DNA from: Sphingomonas sp. IW22
GTDB lineage: Bacteria > Pseudomonadota > Alphaproteobacteria > Sphingomonadales > Sphingomonadaceae
Direction of reading: 5' to 3'
DNA length: 64,000 bases
NCBI RefSeq assembly: GCF_041321155.1
Contig: NZ_JBGGWB010000001.1
Coordinates: forward strand, 2,181,501 to 2,245,500
Shown: positions 60,901 through 64,000 of the stretch, piece by piece
How positions within the stretch are numbered: the stretch's first letter is position 1
Layout: each line of letters opens with the position of its first letter
Translations under genes and position numbers: made by a program
Notes under the pieces: model-generated
Told to the model about the DNA's origin: nothing
What the model saw: the letters and a program-made list of their open reading frames with translations, nothing else
Database searches by the model: none

Positions 60901-61611
60901 CTCGGTCCTGATCAGCTCGCCGCGCCGCAGCCCATCTGTGAGGAGGCCGATGGACCGAACCGTCTCGACGGCGACATACCAGGCCACCCGGCTCGTCCGG
61001 CTCTCCGGCGGCACTTCGTGCTCTTCGTCGGCACCCGACGCGGCGGATGGCGCAATCGGTGACGGGTCGTCATCGCCCTCGGCGAGAAGCCCTTGTGATC
61101 CGTCCGGCCCCGTCAGATCCCCATGCGTGGCCCAGAACGCGGCGGTGAGCTCCATCACGGAGTCGAAGTCGCAACCGAGGAACGCGCCTAGGATGGCGCC
61201 AACGCCATCGAGCTTCACCCGCTTCAGGATCCCTCCGGCCATCGCCGGCAGACCCGCGAGCTGATATGCGCCGGCGGCGAGCACCTCGGCAGGAACGTCA
61301 TGTGTGACGTCGTCCCCCGCGCGGGCCAGCCATTCCAGGATCTCGCCCGCGCGGCGGTAACAGGACGCCGCCGCCGGGCCGTCCGGGCCGTCACCCTCCT
61401 CGAAGATCGTCGCTGCGTGCAGCAGCCTGCGCGCATCGGTGAAAAGCTCGACCGATTGCCTGGCTGACCAGTCGAGGGACGTGACGCGCCAGCTGCTCTG
61501 GATCGACCGCACGAAGAGGCGCGCCTGCTGCGCGGTCAGCGCGTTCTCCGTAGCATGGACCGCGACGAAGGCCTCGGCCAGTGCGCGGCGTTCCGCCTCA
61601 AGTTCCGCCAT
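57940..61611 (-). CDS. Ski2-like DEAD/DEAH-box helicase (HamB-like)
   Basis: 1,223 residues. A helical N-terminal domain of about 300 residues precedes the helicase core: Walker A TPTGSGKT at 331-338, DEAH at 442-445 in LLIIDEAHQVV. The later ATATLTEGVNLPFDLIILPS and EFRNLAGRAGRPG are the hallmarks of Ski2-type SF2 helicases. The C-terminal 400 residues are helical. The ATG overlaps the end of the upstream nuclease reading frame by 14 bases. A helicase plus HamA-type nuclease is the Hachiman layout, in which the helicase senses damaged or foreign DNA and releases the nuclease. Confidence 0.82.
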   Translation of the reverse strand: MAELEAERRALAEAFVAVHATENALTAQQARLFVRSIQSSWRVTSLDWSARQSVELFTDARRLLHAATIFEEGDGPDGPAAASCYRRAGEILEWLARAGDDVTHDVPAEVLAAGAYQLAGLPAMAGGILKRVKLDGVGAILGAFLGCDFDSVMELTAAFWATHGDLTGPDGSQGLLAEGDDDPSPIAPSAASGADEEHEVPPESRTSRVAWYVAVETVRSIGLLTDGLRRGELIRTETALQKLAALADVATRIVGDEAWIMLKLVSASAARFARDSLHRRAAPLAAPGLDAAAKLHRFAREQFARGRGVLWPSQVSGLARLAVSRSFALCTPTGSGKTLVANLALVKELLLAAPADGKPSPLALYIVPSRALAGEVEAKLSAEFRGEITVTGLYGGTDWGITDYWLTADTPTVLIATVEKAEALIRYVGHLLVRRLELLIIDEAHQVVVDGTPRTMRDLAAHSDRAMRLEGLVTRLLALKPDIGRVALTAVAGGAAPPVARWIEGSAAAEPVGLGYRSSRQLVGVLESRPGQSARITLELNNGQPLYVRGREDPVFLNLGLPPMPEPLSAIRKSLPHYVQNHALWTAMNLVPGGRRILISVTQAPDRVMKRYAEAFTLKGWDALPPFEPPADGAQLFADARATCVDYCGPASSEVALLDRGIATSHGQMPQRLRRLMVELIERRVCPVTVATATLTEGVNLPFDLIILPSLERTVDIRPTGQPVTDILPTAEFRNLAGRAGRPGAAESMEGITLVCLPMANSSTAQAEQATQRNQRDGFVRNLNRLLDAIAAESRADATVSTPLQTLLRSIWQKAHDVLGLRTVADLHAFLEASLPESVGGNLGVGSTQTLDMLGDSLDELDGFILSAIEEMERLSGTPTDVEAAIRDIWNRSFTRYAGVAEVWLEAAFVKRGGAVAARLYPDPIQRRALYQIGFTPYVGRQFQQVSPAILEALRGAADYGTWGTAERFALVARLGELVRGGRGFGFTARGATEQALIDRWLDVAGWWVQRDGASPPTAGELRRWQGFVANNLEFRLGVSVGAAVAEAWNANAGEAEVPNIAAWRETTKLPWIGFWFRELLRWGTLDPFVAFAMAQGLAGTREAATVLRAEYETWLASRTLVPTAEERIDPQLFLAWMEARPRGIVPPAVPTTAAAGLTRVTGSRASYAVRPIVRDGTVTWIDPAGFEVGKGETIPGAGAARPSGHDYVIVNDQFGVRVTRTF

Positions 61612-61644
61612 GCTTCACCCACAGGCTGGTGTATATCCGCTTGA

Positions 61645-62601
61645 TTAGGTCTTCGCCGCCTTCGAGGACGATCTCCACGATTTGCAGCGGACGTGTCGCC
61701 TTGTAGTCGGCGGGCGCAGCCGCCGTCGGCAGTAGCGTCGCCCCCTTCGGGCGCGTCGGCGATCGGTGCCCGCGACTAGGACGAGGTCGGTGCGGGGCGG
61801 GCTCGACTTCCCGAGCAGCGCTTCGTCCAGCGAGAGGATGGTCCGGGCGAAGGCGTCGCGATCCTTGATCGCGAGCAGGTCGCACATCTGTTGGAGACCC
61901 TTCGGCACAGGGAGCGCGGTGTTGATGTCGTTCCAGACGCCGTTGTCCTTGTAGACCCGCGCTGGGCCCTTTCCGGTGCCATCGCCCTTCATGATCGTGT
62001 CCATCGTCGAAGCCGTGAGATCGGCGCGCCATTTCGCCTCGCCGGCGATGAAGGCGGTCACGGTACCGTCGGCGGCCATCTCGAGCCCGATGAAGTCGTT
62101 GCCGGGCCGCCCGTGCACCTCCCGCTTCTTCGTGGGATCGCGCGCGAGGTCGAAGATGTAATCCTCGACCGCGCCATGGCCGCGGAAAAGGAAGATCGGG
62201 ATCCGCCATGACTTGGTGCCCACCATTGGGTAGGCCTCGGCGATCATGCCCGCCATTACCTCGCCGAACAGACCGCGGATGGTTTTGGGCGGCAAGCAGT
62301 TCGGATAGGTGGCGTCGGCACCCATCTCGCCCGCCTCAGGATGGAGCGAGATCCGCACAGCCTTGTGGAAGTGTTCGCGCGCATCGGCGTGAGCTGATTC
62401 GAAATAGAGGCGAAGTGCGTCAACTATGGCGTCCTGAAACGGAGCTGTTGATTGTTCCAGCAGCAGGTGGCCGTAGGTGCCTGAGCCCCCGGTCGCGTCG
62501 GTGAAGAAGGACTTGAGTGCGGCGAGCGGCGGATTCTCAGTATGTAACACAGGGTGAGGATGCCCGGCACCCTCGACTGTGACAACTAAGATCCGAACCA
62601 T
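61645..62601 (-). CDS. PD-(D/E)XK nuclease, HamA-like (Hachiman), with 3' frameshift
   Basis: 318 residues in this frame from the ATG at 62601. The nuclease site is visible: Glu114 in RGLFGEVMAGM, Asp169 in RPGNDFIGLEM and Glu188/Lys190 in IAGEAKWRADL. After about residue 275 (near 61770) the frame turns Arg-rich, while the natural-looking C-terminus (ADYKATRPLQIVEIVLEGGE, DLIKRIYTSLWVKHGGT) is one frame over and ends at 61598, overlapping the helicase start. A one-base indel is therefore present in gene or assembly. The family call HamA/DUF1837 rests on motif spacing and partner, not on a search. Confidence 0.7.
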   Translation of the reverse strand: MVRILVVTVEGAGHPHPVLHTENPPLAALKSFFTDATGGSGTYGHLLLEQSTAPFQDAIVDALRLYFESAHADAREHFHKAVRISLHPEAGEMGADATYPNCLPPKTIRGLFGEVMAGMIAEAYPMVGTKSWRIPIFLFRGHGAVEDYIFDLARDPTKKREVHGRPGNDFIGLEMAADGTVTAFIAGEAKWRADLTASTMDTIMKGDGTGKGPARVYKDNGVWNDINTALPVPKGLQQMCDLLAIKDRDAFARTILSLDEALLGKSSPPRTDLVLVAGTDRRRARRGRRYCRRRLRPPTTRRHVRCKSWRSSSKAAKT

Positions 62602-62631
62602 TATCGTTTTTGAGCAAGAATTCCGCCTTTT

Positions 62632-62869
62632 ATACGCGGCCTTGTGCTGCCGACTGTGGCACCGGCACACGCTCGTTTCTAATCAATTGACTGGCCGCTT
62701 CTCCGATCATCGCGACTAGAAAAGGTCTGACAGCAACCGGCCAGGCTCGCTCATAGATAGCCGCCAGTGCGATCGCGCGGGGAACGTCCAGTTCCGGCGG
62801 CAGGCGCCGTTGGCGGAGGCCACCGGGAACGGCGCGAAAGTCCCAAAACGCGTTAAAATGCCGACGGCA
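62632..62869 (-). other. short coding-like remnant without start codon
   Basis: The 327-base gap between the divergent nuclease and ATPase genes contains a leftward frame open from 62869 to a TAA at 62634. It reads HFNAFWDFRAVPGGLRQRRL, PPELDVPRAIALAAIYERAW and VRPFLVAMIGEAASQLIRNE. It has coding character but no start codon at its 5' end, so it is probably a gene stub. The promoters for the nuclease and ATPase genes must lie in the same gap. Confidence 0.35.
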
Positions 62870-62928
62870 CTATCCTCGAGAACAGGGTTAGGTTAGCTGA
62901 TGAACGGGCGATATGACTTGGAGGCGGC

Positions 62929-64000
62929 TTGGCCAGCGTTGTTGATCTTACAGATCCCGTCGCATCGGAGGAGCAAAGCGAGGCTTTAACGCCCGCCGAT
63001 CAGATCCATCGTATCGCAGAGGGGAAGTTACGCGCGTTTGCCGGGACAATCGACGTAACCACCGGCATCTATCTCGACGACGTTTATGCCCAAAACAAGA
63101 GCGTCGCCGAACACACAGCCGCCGATTATCATGGGCGGTTCCTGATTGAGCTCGTCCAGAACGCCAACGACGTCCATGTGCGCGGCGCGCATGATGGTCA
63201 GATCGAAGTGCTCCTGGTCGAGGACGAGGGTGATTTCGGAACCCTCTATGTCGCAAATCTCGGAAAACCATTCACCCACGATAATGTCGTGGCGCTTTCG
63301 CGCATCGGAATGTCGACCAAGCCGCCCGGTGAGTCGATCGGCAACAAAGGGCTCGGCTTCCGCAGTGTGAGCCACGTCTGTGACGCGCCCGAAGTATACT
63401 CGCAGGCGTCGAACGCGATCGGCGCAGGCAGGTTCGAGGGATATTGCTTCACTTTCGCCCGGTCTGAAGATCTGCCCTCGCGGATTGACAACCCGACCGT
63501 CCTCGGCCTGGCGCAGTCCGATCTGCCGATGTTCTTTCTGCCGATTGCCCTCGGTACGCAGCCTGAGACCATCGTCGAGTATGCAGCACGCGGCTTCTCG
63601 TCCGTCATTCGGCTTCCGCTTCGAGATTTAGACTCGCTTCAGACGGCGAGGGACGAGGTGGCGGCGCTAGATGACGATGGCGCTCCCTTGCTCCTCTTTC
63701 TCGATCGTCTCGAGAAGCTCGACGCCAAAGTACAGACCCGCGCTGGTGAGACCTCCTTGGCGTTCACTCTTGAGCGGCATGAAGAGTCGATCACGTCCGC
63801 GCCGGTTGCCGCCTCAATCGTCTCGCTAAGCGGTGCGCACTGGTTGCTTGTCCGCGATCATGCGCCCGAGGCTCTCATGCAGCGGGCCGTCGACGATGGC
63901 GTCAAGGCCAAGCAGCTCCATAGCAGTTGGAAGGACTGGTCAGGGGTCGGTGAAGTCGGCCTGGCGGTGCCCCTCGATCATGAAATTTCGTCGCCCCGCC
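62929..64000 (+). CDS. sacsin/HSP90-like GHKL ATPase, 5' part (runs off the window)
   Basis: At least 357 residues. The GHKL (Bergerat) ATP site is complete: N box ELVQNAND at 74-81, G1 NLGKPFTHDN, and the lid IGNKGLGFRSVSHVCDAPEV with G2 at 138-143. This is the N-terminal ATPase of sacsin-type proteins, which in bacteria are often long defence-island proteins with a nuclease or DUF3883 end. The start is a TTG with GGAGG five bases upstream; an in-frame stop lies 15 bases before it. It is divergent from the HamA-like nuclease. Confidence 0.82.
   Translation, partial: MASVVDLTDPVASEEQSEALTPADQIHRIAEGKLRAFAGTIDVTTGIYLDDVYAQNKSVAEHTAADYHGRFLIELVQNANDVHVRGAHDGQIEVLLVEDEGDFGTLYVANLGKPFTHDNVVALSRIGMSTKPPGESIGNKGLGFRSVSHVCDAPEVYSQASNAIGAGRFEGYCFTFARSEDLPSRIDNPTVLGLAQSDLPMFFLPIALGTQPETIVEYAARGFSSVIRLPLRDLDSLQTARDEVAALDDDGAPLLLFLDRLEKLDAKVQTRAGETSLAFTLERHEESITSAPVAASIVSLSGAHWLLVRDHAPEALMQRAVDDGVKAKQLHSSWKDWSGVGEVGLAVPLDHEISSPR

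Overview
The window is a GC-rich chromosomal segment from an alphaproteobacterium, most probably a member of the Sphingomonadaceae. This is inferred from a MetH split into two genes, a TonB-receptor/PiuC/PepSY/ApbE iron operon, the DUF969-DUF979-DUF2891-oxoprolinase cluster, a HemB without the zinc-cysteine triad, and the many decayed IS5- and IS481-type insertion sequences. No rRNA operon and no CRISPR array is visible.

Region 1 (1-8950) starts with a cobalamin/iron-siderophore uptake pair and then becomes a graveyard: IS5-type remnants, a short block that looks like phage tail or surface-glycan genes, an IS427-type transposase with a textbook A_AAA_AAG slip site, fragments of an MFS transporter, a MobA-like relaxase, an HNH endonuclease stopped by a single amber codon, a GIY-YIG-type protein, and the 5' half of a tRNA-Gly gene.

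Region 2 (9144-37722) is intact core or semi-core chromosome. It holds a 5-oxoproline use cluster (ATP-dependent 5-oxoprolinase, two DUF membrane proteins, DUF2891) and a six-gene iron-responsive operon read leftward from a TonB-dependent siderophore receptor behind two Fur-like boxes. It also holds a GntA/DUF1989 pair and a methionine-regeneration operon (ArsR-methyltransferase regulator, MetF, MetH part 1, MetH part 2) behind a perfect 22-bp palindrome. HemB, a GNAT enzyme, a spermidine-synthase-like membrane protein, an Lrp regulator and a degenerate histidine kinase follow.

Region 3 (37782-46300) begins at tRNA-Ile(CAT) and tRNA-Pro(TGG). Directly after tRNA-Pro lies a truncated integrase and an accretion of accessory pieces: an adenine-methyltransferase fragment, an IS481 fragment, an Abi_C abortive-infection gene, phage-like small genes and a frameshifted Mrr-like nuclease.

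Region 4 (46330 to the end) is a second island. It starts at a tRNA-Lys 3'-end-like sequence next to a complete tyrosine integrase and carries conjugative-element housekeeping genes: lytic transglycosylase, CHC2/Toprim primase, and a 1,413-residue methyltransferase-strawberry-notch helicase. Its right part is a defence island: a RES-Xre toxin-antitoxin pair, a DUF6933 gene, an Xre regulator coupled to a TIR-like effector, and a Ski2-like helicase coupled to a PD-(D/E)XK nuclease of HamA type (Hachiman-like). A divergent sacsin/HSP90-type GHKL ATPase runs off the window. That last group is the best candidate for a new system.
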